From UBA4742 sp963785815 (lineage in GTDB: Bacteria; Actinomycetota; Acidimicrobiia; Acidimicrobiales; Acidimicrobilacustridaceae): 64,000 nt of DNA. Position 1 is the stretch's first letter. The number at the start of each line of letters is the position of its first letter. The notes below the pieces were generated by a model that did not search any database, was not told where the DNA came from, and saw only the letters and a program-made list of their open reading frames with translations. The stretch is taken from assembly GCA_963785815.1 (NCBI GenBank), contig CAWAWN010000001.1:1364001-1428000 (forward strand). The letters are read 5' to 3'. This document shows positions 17,416 to 25,150 of this stretch, one piece after another. The position numbers were made by a program, and so were the translations under genes.

Positions 17416-18723
17416 GGTCTTGGCGGCGCGGAAGCCAGCGTCGAGGTCGGCGATGATGTCCTCGATCGACTCGAGTCCGACCGACAGGCGCACGAGGCCA
17501 GGCTCCACGCCGGTGGCAGTCTGCTCGACCTCGGTGAGCTGGGAGTGGGTGGTCGATGCCGGATGGATGACGAGGCTGCGCACGTCGCCGATGTTGGCCA
17601 CGTGGCTGTGCAGCGAGAGCCCCTCCACGAACCGCTTCCCGGCGTCGAGCCCGCCCCTGATGATGAACGCCGGCACGGAACTGGCCCCGCGACCCCCGCT
17701 GTAGCGCTGCGCGCGCTCGTACCAGCGCGAGCTGGGCAGGCCGGCGAACTGGACCGACTCGACCTGGTCGTGGGCCGCGAGGTACTCGGCCACCGCCTGG
17801 GCGTTGGCGACGTGGCGCTCCATCCGCAGGCTGAGCGTCTCGAGCCCCTGCAGGAAGAGGAACGAGTTGAACGGCGTCACCGCGGCACCGATGTCGCGCA
17901 GCAGCTGCACCCGGGCCTTGATGATGTAGGAACCGGCCCCGAGCGCGGGCCAATAGGCCAGGCCGTGATAGCTCGGATCCGGATCCACGAATTGCGGGAA
18001 CCGGTCACTGGCGCTGAAGTCGAACGAGCCGCCGTCGACGATGAGCCCGCCGATCGACGACCCATGCCCACCGATGAACTTGGTGGCCGAGTGCACGACG
18101 ATGTCGGCGCCCCATTCCAGCGGGCGGATGAGGTAGGGCGTGGCCACCGTGTTGTCGACGATGAGAGGCACACCCACCTCGTGGGCCACGCCGGACACTC
18201 CCTCGAGGTCGAGCACGTCGTTGCGGGGGTTGCCGATCGTCTCGCCATAGAACGCCTTGGTGTTGGGGCGCGCCGCGGCCCGCCAGGCGTCGAGGTCGTC
18301 GGGGTCGTCGATGAAGGTCGTCTCGATGCCGAGCTTGGGCAGCGTGTAGTGCAGCAGGTTGTACGTGCCCCCGTAGAGGGCCGCCGACGCCACGATGTGG
18401 CTCCCGGCCTCGGCCAGGTTGAGGATGGCCAGGGTCTCCGCCGCCTGGCCGCTGCTCACCGCCAGCGCCCCGGGGATCCCGATGGCCGTCTCGGTGGCGC
18501 CCTCCAACGCCGCGATCCGCCCCTCGAACACCGCCTGGGTCGGGTTCATGATGCGGGTGTAGATGTTGCCGATCTCGGCCAGGGCGAACAGATTGGCCGC
18601 GTGCTGGCTGTCGCGAAAGACGTACGACGTCGTCTGGTAGATGGGCACGGCCCGCGCCCCGGTGGCCGAGTCGGGCTCCTGCCCGGCATGGATCTGGCGC
18701 GTCTCGAATCCCCACTCAGCCAT
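17413..18723 (-). CDS. metY: O-acetylhomoserine (or O-acetylserine) sulfhydrylase
   Basis: This 436-residue gamma-family PLP enzyme should make homocysteine from O-acetylhomoserine and sulfide, or a related reaction. It starts with GFETRQIHAGQEPD, has YTRIMNPTQAVFE near residue 55 and the PLP lysine in HSATKFIGGHGSS near residue 210. Length and the N-terminal insert fit MetY rather than the shorter MetB/MetC. GGGGAG precedes the ATG by 9 nt. It follows ilvC on the same strand about 100 nt downstream, with a dyad in the gap. No SAM riboswitch was recognised. Confidence 0.92.
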   Translation of the reverse strand: MAEWGFETRQIHAGQEPDSATGARAVPIYQTTSYVFRDSQHAANLFALAEIGNIYTRIMNPTQAVFEGRIAALEGATETAIGIPGALAVSSGQAAETLAILNLAEAGSHIVASAALYGGTYNLLHYTLPKLGIETTFIDDPDDLDAWRAAARPNTKAFYGETIGNPRNDVLDLEGVSGVAHEVGVPLIVDNTVATPYLIRPLEWGADIVVHSATKFIGGHGSSIGGLIVDGGSFDFSASDRFPQFVDPDPSYHGLAYWPALGAGSYIIKARVQLLRDIGAAVTPFNSFLFLQGLETLSLRMERHVANAQAVAEYLAAHDQVESVQFAGLPSSRWYERAQRYSGGRGASSVPAFIIRGGLDAGKRFVEGLSLHSHVANIGDVRSLVIHPASTTHSQLTEVEQTATGVEPGLVRLSVGLESIEDIIADLDAGFRAAKT

Positions 18724-18793
18724 CGACGAACTCTCCCCTGTCCTCGACGCCGGAGGGTGCCGACGCCATGTCGCCCAGCCTACGGGGCCAAAT

Positions 18794-18822
18794 CCTGACC
18801 TGTCTAGTCGGAATTAGTCAGG
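18794..18822. promoter_or_regulatory. Candidate operator upstream of metY
   Basis: An AT-richer 29-bp inverted repeat has outer arms CCTGAC/GTCAGG enclosing CTAGTCGGAATTAG. Its minus-strand reading CTAATTCCGACTAG resembles half-sites of Rrf2-type sulfur or iron-sulfur regulators, a resemblance from memory. It lies between the ilvC stop and metY and could control metY. Confidence 0.35.
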
Positions 18823-18825
18823 GCG

Positions 18826-19857
18826 TCAGCCTTGGCCGCCGGAGGCGTCTTGCACGCGGGTCTTGCCCGCCGAGATCCACGGCATCATGGCCCGCAGCTC
18901 AGCCCCCACCTGCTCGATCTGGTGATCGTGGCCAGCCTGCTCCAGAGCGGTGAACCTCGGTCGTCCCGCCTCGGACTCCGCGATCCACTCCTCGGCGAAC
19001 TTCCCCGACTGGATCTCATCCAGGATCGTTCGCATCTCGGCCCGAACCGCCTCGTTGATGACCCGCGGCCCTCGGGTCAGATCGCCGTACTCGGCCGTGT
19101 CGGAGATCGAGTAGCGCATGCCCGAGATGCCTTGCTCATACATCAGGTCGACGATCAGCTTGAGCTCATGGAGGCACTCGAAGTAGGCGGACTCGGGCTG
19201 GTAGCCGGCGTCCACGAGCGTCTCGAAGCCGGCCTGCACCAGTGCGGTCAGCCCGCCGCAGAGCACGACCTGCTCACCGAACAGATCGGTCTCGGTCTCC
19301 TCTTCGAAGGTGGTCTCGAGCACACCGGCGCGGGTTCCCCCGATGGCATCGGCGTAGGCCAGAGCCAGGTCGCGGGCGTGGCCCGACGCGTCCTGGGCAA
19401 CGGCTATCAGGCACGGCGTGCCACCGCCCTCGTCGTAGGTGCGACGCACCAGGTGACCTGGGCCCTTGGGCGCCACCATGGCCACGTCCACACCCGCGGG
19501 GGCGACGATCCGTCCGAACCGGACGTTGAAGCCGTGCGCGAACAGCAGGGCGTCCCCATCGGCGAGGTTGTCGGCGATGGCCGACTCGTAGATGGCCTTC
19601 TGCTCGGTGTCGGGGGCGAGGACCATGATGATGTCGGCCTCCGCGGCCGCGTCGGCGATCGAGCGCACGACCAGCCCCGCTGCTTCCGCCTTGGCGGCCG
19701 ACCCGGAGCCCTCCCGCAGGCCGACCCGCACGTCGATCCCCGAGTCCTTCAGGTTCAGGGCGTGGGCGTGGCCCTGGGAGCCGTAGCCGATGATCGCCAC
19801 CTTGCGATCAGCGATCAGCGATCGATCTGCGTCCTGCTCGTAATACACGTTTGCCAC
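18826..19857 (-). CDS. ilvC: Ketol-acid reductoisomerase, class I
   Basis: IlvC isomerises and reduces acetolactate or acetohydroxybutyrate using NADPH, the second step of valine/isoleucine synthesis. The short 343-residue length marks class I. The Rossmann motif is AIIGYGSQGHAHALNLKDSG near residue 22, and metal-binding acidic residues lie in FGEQVVLCGG and LHELKLIVDLMYEQG. The GTG start has AGGAGA a few bases upstream. It lies downstream of ilvBN on the same strand, separated by 110 nt containing palindrome copy 6. Confidence 0.97.
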   Translation of the reverse strand: MANVYYEQDADRSLIADRKVAIIGYGSQGHAHALNLKDSGIDVRVGLREGSGSAAKAEAAGLVVRSIADAAAEADIIMVLAPDTEQKAIYESAIADNLADGDALLFAHGFNVRFGRIVAPAGVDVAMVAPKGPGHLVRRTYDEGGGTPCLIAVAQDASGHARDLALAYADAIGGTRAGVLETTFEEETETDLFGEQVVLCGGLTALVQAGFETLVDAGYQPESAYFECLHELKLIVDLMYEQGISGMRYSISDTAEYGDLTRGPRVINEAVRAEMRTILDEIQSGKFAEEWIAESEAGRPRFTALEQAGHDHQIEQVGAELRAMMPWISAGKTRVQDASGGQG

Positions 19858-19911
19858 GGGTGTCTCCTGGATCGAAGAAGTGGATGCGGTGGTAGTTGCA
19901 GTCAGCGGTCG

Positions 19912-19945
19912 CTAGGCACCGAATCGACGTCGATTCGGTGCCTAG
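19912..19945. repeat. Palindromic repeat, copy 6 (perfect 34 bp)
   Basis: A perfect dyad, CTAGGCACCGAATCGAC and its reverse complement, in the gap between ilvN and ilvC. Its arm ends CTAGG/CCTAG differ from the CTTGG/CCAAG of copies 2 and 5, yet both arms change together. No T-run follows, so it need not terminate transcription before ilvC. Confidence 0.92.
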
Positions 19946-19967
19946 TGTCAGGCATCGAGGACGGTGC

Positions 19968-20471
19968 TCAGCGGGCCAGCTTGGCCAGGGCCACCCGGCC
20001 CGTGCGCTGCAGCGCCACGATGCCGTAGGACCTCAGCAGTTGCTCGAAATCGTTCACCTTCTCCGGCGCGCCGTCGAGGCAGACGGTCAACTGATCGGAG
20101 CCGACGCTGAGGATACGACCCTCGAACACCCCGACCAATTCGATCACCTGGCCACGCAGCTCGGCCGACGCCGCCACCGTGGCCAACAGCAGCTCCCGCT
20201 GCACCGACTCCCCCGCGGCCAGCTCGGTGATCTCCACCACGTTGACCAGCTTGTCCAACTGCTTGACGACCTGGTCGAGCACCTCCGGCTCGACGTCGAC
20301 CACGACCGTGATCCGGCTGAAGCGGTCGTCGTCGGTGGGCGCCACCGCCAGCGAGAAGATGTTGAACCCGCGCCGGGCGAAAAGCCCGGCCACCCGGGCC
20401 AGGACGCCCGGCCGGTTCTCCACCAGCACGCTCAGCGTGTGATGGGTCGGCAACCCGCCGTCGCTGCTCAT
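19968..20471 (-). CDS. ilvN: Acetolactate synthase regulatory (small) subunit
   Basis: This 167-residue subunit activates IlvB and confers valine feedback inhibition. It begins with an ACT domain (HTLSVLVENRPGVLARVAGL, then RRGFNIFSLAVAPTDD) and has the C-terminal ALS-ss domain (about 85-160). The ATG at 20471 overlaps the ilvB stop codon (ATGA), so the subunits are translationally coupled. An in-frame upstream extension exists but runs antisense-like through ilvB and is not used. Confidence 0.96.
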   Translation of the reverse strand: MSSDGGLPTHHTLSVLVENRPGVLARVAGLFARRGFNIFSLAVAPTDDDRFSRITVVVDVEPEVLDQVVKQLDKLVNVVEITELAAGESVQRELLLATVAASAELRGQVIELVGVFEGRILSVGSDQLTVCLDGAPEKVNDFEQLLRSYGIVALQRTGRVALAKLAR

Positions 20472-22207
20472 CGCCCCCCCTGGCCCTGGCTCGGGTCCAC
20501 CACGATCTGGTCGTTGCTCAGCCCGGAGGGCACCATCGGGTAGACCTTCTCCCGCGAGTCGGTGCGGAAGTCGATGACCACTGGGCGATCGTCGATCTGG
20601 TTCGCCTTGTCGATGGCGGGCAGGACCTCCTCGGGGGTCTCCACCCGCATGCCGATGCACCCCATCGACTCGGCCCACATCTTGTAGTCGGGCAGGTCGG
20701 GCGAGAGGTACACCTCCGAGTAGCGCTCCTCGTAGAACATCTCCTGCCACTGCCGCACCATCCCCAGGTACGCGTTGTTCAGGATGGCCACCTTCACCGG
20801 GATCCGCTCGCTGGCCGCGGTGACCAGCTCCTGCGCGGTCATCTGGAAGCAGCCGTCGCCATCGACGGCCCACACCATCCGGTCCGGTCGTCCGACCTTG
20901 GCCCCGATGGCCGCCGGCACCGAGAACCCCATCGTGCCCAGCCCACCCGAGTTCACCCACGTGTAGGGGTGGTTGAACCGCCAGTGCTGGCTGGTCCACA
21001 TCTGGTGCTGACCCACCCCCGACGCCACGATGCAGTCGTCAGGTGTGTTGTCGCGCAGCGTCTCGAGCACGAACTGCGGCTTGAGGGCTTCTCCCGGCTC
21101 GGACTGCTGGTAGGTCAGCGGATAGCGCTCCTGCCAGTCGTGCAACCGCGCCGTCCACGGCGCTCGGTCGGGTTGGCGGTCGGGGCCGCCCAGCTCGCGC
21201 ACCGCGGCGATGATCTCCTCGATCACCAGCCGGCAGTCCCCCACGATGCCCACCTCGGGACGGCGCACCTTGCCGATCTCCGCCGGGTCCACGTCCACGT
21301 GGATGACCTTGGCGTCGGGGGCGAAGCCGTCGACCTTGCCGGTGACCCGGTCGTCGAAGCGGCTGCCCAGCGCGATCAGCAGATCGGACTGCTGCATGGC
21401 GGTCACGGCGGTGTAGTTGCCGTGCATGCCGGGCATGCCCAGCGCCAGGGGGTGGTCATCGGGGAACGCACCCCGGGCCATCAGCGTGGTGACCACGTGT
21501 AGGCCGCACAGCTCGGCCAGCTCGCGCAGGACCTCGGCGGCGCGGGCCTTGAGGATGCCCCCGCCCGCGTAGATGACCGGCCGGTGCGACGCCAGGATCA
21601 GCTCGGCCGCCTGGCGCACGAGCGCCGGGTCGCCGTGGGTGACCGGGTGGTAACCGGGTAGTTCGACGGTCTCGGGCCAGTACCACTCCATGGCCGACCG
21701 TGGGTTCTTCGGATCGACGATGTCCTTGGGCACGTCCACCAGCACCGGGCCGGGCCGGCCGGTGGTGGCGATGTGGAAGGCCTCCCGGATGACCCGCGGG
21801 ATGTCCTGGGCCTCGGTCACCAGGAAGTTGTGCTTGGTGATGCCCTGGGTGATCCCGGTGATGTCCGCCTCCTGGAAGGCGTCGGTGCCCAGCGCCGAGG
21901 TGGCCACCTGTCCCGTGATCACCACCATCGGCACCGAGTCCATGTAGGCGTCGCAGATGGGCGTCACGATGTTGGTGGCGCCCGGACCGCTGGTCACCAT
22001 GGCCACCCCGGGTCGACCGGTGGCGTGGGCGAACCCCTCCGCCATGTGCCCGGCGCCCTGCTCGTGGCGCACCAGGACGTGGCGGATGGGCGAGTCGATG
22101 ATCGGGTCGTACACCGGCAGGATGGCCCCGCCGGGCAGGCCGAAGATCGTCTCGACGCCCTCCATCTCCAGGCTCTTGATCAGGGCTTGACCACCATCGA
22201 GGTTCAT
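20468..22207 (-). CDS. ilvB: Acetolactate synthase catalytic (large) subunit
   Basis: IlvB condenses pyruvate with pyruvate or 2-oxobutyrate, the first common step of branched-chain amino-acid synthesis. The 579-residue protein has the ThDP catalytic glutamate region VRHEQGAGHMAEGFAHATG near residue 48 and the ThDP/Mg2+ motif GDGCFQMTAQELVTA near 440. FAD-binding and C-terminal regions are of normal length. The ATG at 22207 has AAGGA 8 nt upstream; an in-frame ATG at 22282 would read through the terminator hairpin and is rejected. Expression is probably controlled by the leader at 22240-22340. Confidence 0.97.
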   Translation of the reverse strand: MNLDGGQALIKSLEMEGVETIFGLPGGAILPVYDPIIDSPIRHVLVRHEQGAGHMAEGFAHATGRPGVAMVTSGPGATNIVTPICDAYMDSVPMVVITGQVATSALGTDAFQEADITGITQGITKHNFLVTEAQDIPRVIREAFHIATTGRPGPVLVDVPKDIVDPKNPRSAMEWYWPETVELPGYHPVTHGDPALVRQAAELILASHRPVIYAGGGILKARAAEVLRELAELCGLHVVTTLMARGAFPDDHPLALGMPGMHGNYTAVTAMQQSDLLIALGSRFDDRVTGKVDGFAPDAKVIHVDVDPAEIGKVRRPEVGIVGDCRLVIEEIIAAVRELGGPDRQPDRAPWTARLHDWQERYPLTYQQSEPGEALKPQFVLETLRDNTPDDCIVASGVGQHQMWTSQHWRFNHPYTWVNSGGLGTMGFSVPAAIGAKVGRPDRMVWAVDGDGCFQMTAQELVTAASERIPVKVAILNNAYLGMVRQWQEMFYEERYSEVYLSPDLPDYKMWAESMGCIGMRVETPEEVLPAIDKANQIDDRPVVIDFRTDSREKVYPMVPSGLSNDQIVVDPSQGQGGR

Positions 22208-22239
22208 TCGTGGGTTCCTTGGGTCGTTCCATCGCGGGC

Positions 22240-22273
22240 GGAAAAAGCAAACGACCTCCCGCTGGGGAGGTCG
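22240..22273 (-). terminator. Attenuator terminator upstream of ilvB
   Basis: On the minus strand CGACCTCCC-CAGC-GGGAGGTCG forms a perfect 9-bp stem with a 4-nt loop, followed directly by TTTGCTTTTT. This is the clearest intrinsic terminator in the window, and it lies inside the 5' leader of ilvB, 33 nt before the start codon. That position means regulated rather than final termination. Confidence 0.85.
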
Positions 22274-22304
22274 AGGGCGCACGCAGCGAAGCAGGCGGCG
22301 TGCG

Positions 22305-22340
22305 CTACGAGAGTACGAGAATCCGGGTCGAGGTGCTCAT
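22305..22340 (-). CDS. ilvB leader peptide (11 residues)
   Basis: A short ORF reads MSTSTRILVLS and ends in TAG; residues 7-10 are encoded by consecutive Ile, Leu, Val and Leu codons. A GC-rich hairpin (stem 22277-22284 with 22298-22305) abuts the stop codon and the intrinsic terminator follows 32 nt after it. This is the arrangement of ribosome-mediated attenuation known for actinobacterial ilvB operons. No clear Shine-Dalgarno precedes the ATG. The exact antiterminator pairing is not resolved by eye. Confidence 0.75.
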   Translation of the reverse strand: MSTSTRILVLS

Positions 22341-22412
22341 GGGGCGATCAGCTTGACACAGGTCGCTTCGCTCGGCAAGCCAGATCGACGCGCGAGACGG
22401 GGCCCGGCCGTG

Positions 22413-22440
22413 GGCACCGAATCGACATCGAATCGGTGCC
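22413..22440. repeat. Palindromic repeat, copy 7
   Basis: A 28-bp dyad starting GGCACCGAATCGAC, with two mismatches near the centre, between the ilvD stop (10 bp away) and the ilvB leader. It could act as a hairpin at the ilvD 3' end; there is no T-run. Confidence 0.82.
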
Positions 22441-22450
22441 GACGGCCGCA

Positions 22451-24145
22451 TCACGCCTCGGTGATGGCACCCTTCTCGGCTCCCTGAGCCAGCCGGGCGT
22501 ACTTGGCCAGCACCCCGCTGGTGTAGCGGGGCTCGGGCAGCTTCCACTCCGCCCGCCGCCGGGCCAGCTCGTCGGGCTCGACCTGCAGGTCGATGGTGTG
22601 GGCCACCGTGTCGATGGCGATCCGGTCACCGTCGCGCACGAACGCGATCGGCCCCCCGTCCACCGCCTCGGGGGCCACGTGCCCCACGCAGAACCCGTGG
22701 GTCCCCCCGGAGAACCGCCCGTCGGTGATCAGCGCCGCGTCCCCGCCTCGCCCGGCGCCCTTCATGGCCCCGGTCACCGCCAGCATCTCGCGCATGCCCG
22801 GCCCGCCCTTGGGTCCCTCGTAGCGGATGACCACCACATCACCGGCCTGGATCGTCCCGGCCAGGATGGCCTCCATCGCCCCGTCCTCACCGTCGAACAC
22901 GCGGGCCGGCCCTTCGAACCGGTCGAAGTCGAGGCCCGCCACCTTCACGACCGAGCCCCTGGGTGCCAGCGAGCCGGTCAGGATGGCGATGCCGCCCACC
23001 TGGTGGATGGGCGTGCCCATCTGGTGGACCACGTCGCCATCCGGCTGGGGCGGATCGAGGGCGGCCAGGTTCTCGGCCACCGTCCGGCCGGTGACGGTCA
23101 GGCAGTCGCCGTGCAGCAGGCCGGCGTCGAGCAGCTCGCGCATGACCACCGGCACCCCGCCGATGCGGTCGAGGTCGGACATGTGGTACTTGCCGTGCGG
23201 CTTGGTGTCAGCCAGGTGGGGCACCCGCGCCGCCACCTTGTTGAACTCGTCGAGCTCGAGCTCCACCTGGGCCTCGAAGGCGATGGCCAGCAGGTGCAGC
23301 ACCGCGTTGGTCGAGCCACCGAGCGCCATGGTCACGGCGATTGCGTTCTCGAACGCCTGCTTGGTCATGATCTGACGTGGCCGCAGGCCCAGCTCCAGCA
23401 GGTGGACCACGGCCCGACCCGACTCGTAGGCGAAGTCGTCGCGACGGCGGTCCACCGCCGGCGGGGAGGCCGATCCGGGCAGCGACATGCCCAGCGCCTC
23501 ACCGATCGAAGCCATGGTGTTGGCCGTGAACATGCCGGCGCAGCTGCCCTCGGTCGGACAGGCCTGCCGTTCGATCTCGGCCAGGTCCTGGTCGGAGATG
23601 GTGCCCGCCGCCCGCGCCCCCACCGCCTCGAACACCGACACGATGTCGAGCGCCTCGCCGTTGCGGTGGCCCGGCAGGATCGACCCGCCGTACACGAACA
23701 CCGACGGCACGTTGCACCGGGCCGAGGCCATCAACATGCCGGGCAGCGACTTGTCGCAGCCGGCGAAGGCGACCAGGGCGTCGAGGCGCTCGGCGTGCAT
23801 CATGACCTCGACCGAGTCGGCGATCACCTCCCGGCTCACCAGTGAGGCCCGCATGCCCTCGTGGCCCATCGAGATGCCGTCGCTGACCGCGACGGTGGTG
23901 AACTGGATGGGGAACCCGCCCGCCGAGCGGATGCCCTCCTTGGCCCGTCGGGCCAGGCGATCCAGCGGCAGGTTGCAGGGGGTGACCTCGTTCCACGACG
24001 AGGCCACCGCCACCTGCGGCTTGTCCCAGTCGTCGTCGGTCATCCCGATGGCCCGCAGCATGGCCCGGGCCGGAGCCCGCTCGTAGCCATCGGTCACCTC
24101 GTAGGACTTGTCCTTCATGCCGTGCGGGCGATCCCCTTCAGTCAT
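22451..24145 (-). CDS. ilvD: Dihydroxy-acid dehydratase
   Basis: IlvD dehydrates the dihydroxy acids made by IlvC to the 2-oxo acids of valine and isoleucine. The 564-residue protein has the expected cluster cysteines in VTPCNLPLD (about residue 58), GCDKSLPGM (about 125) and TEGSCAGMFTANTM (about 198). The ATG at 24145 gives the family N-terminus and has TAACCT 7 nt upstream, suggesting a leaderless mRNA. It precedes the ilvB leader on the same strand, and the ABC operon diverges from it. Confidence 0.96.
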   Translation of the reverse strand: MTEGDRPHGMKDKSYEVTDGYERAPARAMLRAIGMTDDDWDKPQVAVASSWNEVTPCNLPLDRLARRAKEGIRSAGGFPIQFTTVAVSDGISMGHEGMRASLVSREVIADSVEVMMHAERLDALVAFAGCDKSLPGMLMASARCNVPSVFVYGGSILPGHRNGEALDIVSVFEAVGARAAGTISDQDLAEIERQACPTEGSCAGMFTANTMASIGEALGMSLPGSASPPAVDRRRDDFAYESGRAVVHLLELGLRPRQIMTKQAFENAIAVTMALGGSTNAVLHLLAIAFEAQVELELDEFNKVAARVPHLADTKPHGKYHMSDLDRIGGVPVVMRELLDAGLLHGDCLTVTGRTVAENLAALDPPQPDGDVVHQMGTPIHQVGGIAILTGSLAPRGSVVKVAGLDFDRFEGPARVFDGEDGAMEAILAGTIQAGDVVVIRYEGPKGGPGMREMLAVTGAMKGAGRGGDAALITDGRFSGGTHGFCVGHVAPEAVDGGPIAFVRDGDRIAIDTVAHTIDLQVEPDELARRRAEWKLPEPRYTSGVLAKYARLAQGAEKGAITEA

Positions 24146-24202
24146 GGGTCCGAGGTTACGCTCGTGCGGCGATGGACCACCACCGGGATCGGCTCGGCGC
24201 CA

Positions 24203-25150
24203 ATGGGCGATGACCACCAGGACCCGCCGACCCGCGAGCCGATCGTGGTGGGCACGGCGGTGGCCAAGCGCTACGGCCCGACCCGGGCGTTGGACGGCGC
24301 CACCTTCACCATCGGTCGCGGCATCACCGGCCTGCTGGGCGCCAACGGCGCGGGAAAGACCACGCTGCTGGGGCTCATGCTCGGCCTGCACCGTCCCACC
24401 GAGGGGCAGCTGCGGGTGTTCGGCCTCGACCCCGTGACCGCCGGGGCCGACATCCGCGAGCGCATCGGCTACTCGCCCGAGCACCACACGCTGCCTCCCG
24501 ACACCAACGCCCAGGACCTCGTCCGCCACATCGCCGAGATCCACGGCCTCCCCGCCCGCGAGGCGACCGGTCGGGCCAGCGACGCCCTCTGGCAGGTGGG
24601 GCTGGGCGAAGAGCGGTTCCGTCCGCTGGGCACCATGTCGACCGGCCAACGCCAACGGGTGAAGCTGGCCCAGGCCATCGCCCACGACCCGCACCTGGTG
24701 CTGCTCGACGAGCCGACCGACGGGCTCGACCCCGTCCAGCGCGACGACATGCTCGCCCTGATCCGCCGCGTGGGCACCGAGTTCGGCATCGACGTCGTCA
24801 TGTCCTCACATCTGCTCGAGGAGATCGAACGGGTCTGCGACGACGCCGTCATCCTCTCCAGGGGCCGCGCCGTGGCCTCCGGGCCGATCGCCGAGCTGAC
24901 CGGCTCGGACCGGGGACTGCTGGTCGAGGTCGACGGCCGCGCCGAGGAGCTGGCCCAGGTTCTACGGGCCGGTGGGCTCGGGGTCGAGGTGGACGGCAAC
25001 CTGCTCGTCGTGACCGGCGCCCACGGCGGGGCCCCGGCCTCGGTCCACGACCAGGTGCGCGACGCCCTGGTGACCACCGGTTGCGGCGTCCGGCGCCTGG
25101 CCAACCGCACCCTCACGCTGGAGGACGTCTACCTGCAGGTGGGGTCGTGA
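24203..25150 (+). CDS. ABC transporter ATP-binding protein (first of operon)
   Basis: This 315-residue ATPase powers an ABC-2-type exporter. Walker A is GANGAGKTT near residue 52, the signature is MSTGQRQRVKLAQA near 150 and Walker B is LVLLDEPTDGLD near 172. A C-terminal extension of about 80 residues follows, typical of ABC-2 ATPases. Its stop overlaps the GTG of the permease gene (GTGA). The promoter must lie in the 57-bp gap shared with ilvD. The substrate is unknown. Confidence 0.9.
   Translation: MGDDHQDPPTREPIVVGTAVAKRYGPTRALDGATFTIGRGITGLLGANGAGKTTLLGLMLGLHRPTEGQLRVFGLDPVTAGADIRERIGYSPEHHTLPPDTNAQDLVRHIAEIHGLPAREATGRASDALWQVGLGEERFRPLGTMSTGQRQRVKLAQAIAHDPHLVLLDEPTDGLDPVQRDDMLALIRRVGTEFGIDVVMSSHLLEEIERVCDDAVILSRGRAVASGPIAELTGSDRGLLVEVDGRAEELAQVLRAGGLGVEVDGNLLVVTGAHGGAPASVHDQVRDALVTTGCGVRRLANRTLTLEDVYLQVGS

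Noticed and set aside
22208..22282. N-terminal extension of ilvB
   Set aside because: The extra 25 codons translate the attenuator hairpin and T-run; the ATG at 22207 has a good Shine-Dalgarno and a normal family N-terminus.
1335..22440. All palindromes as rho-independent terminators
   Set aside because: None is followed by a T-run; one lies inside a coding sequence and one before ilvC within an operon direction.
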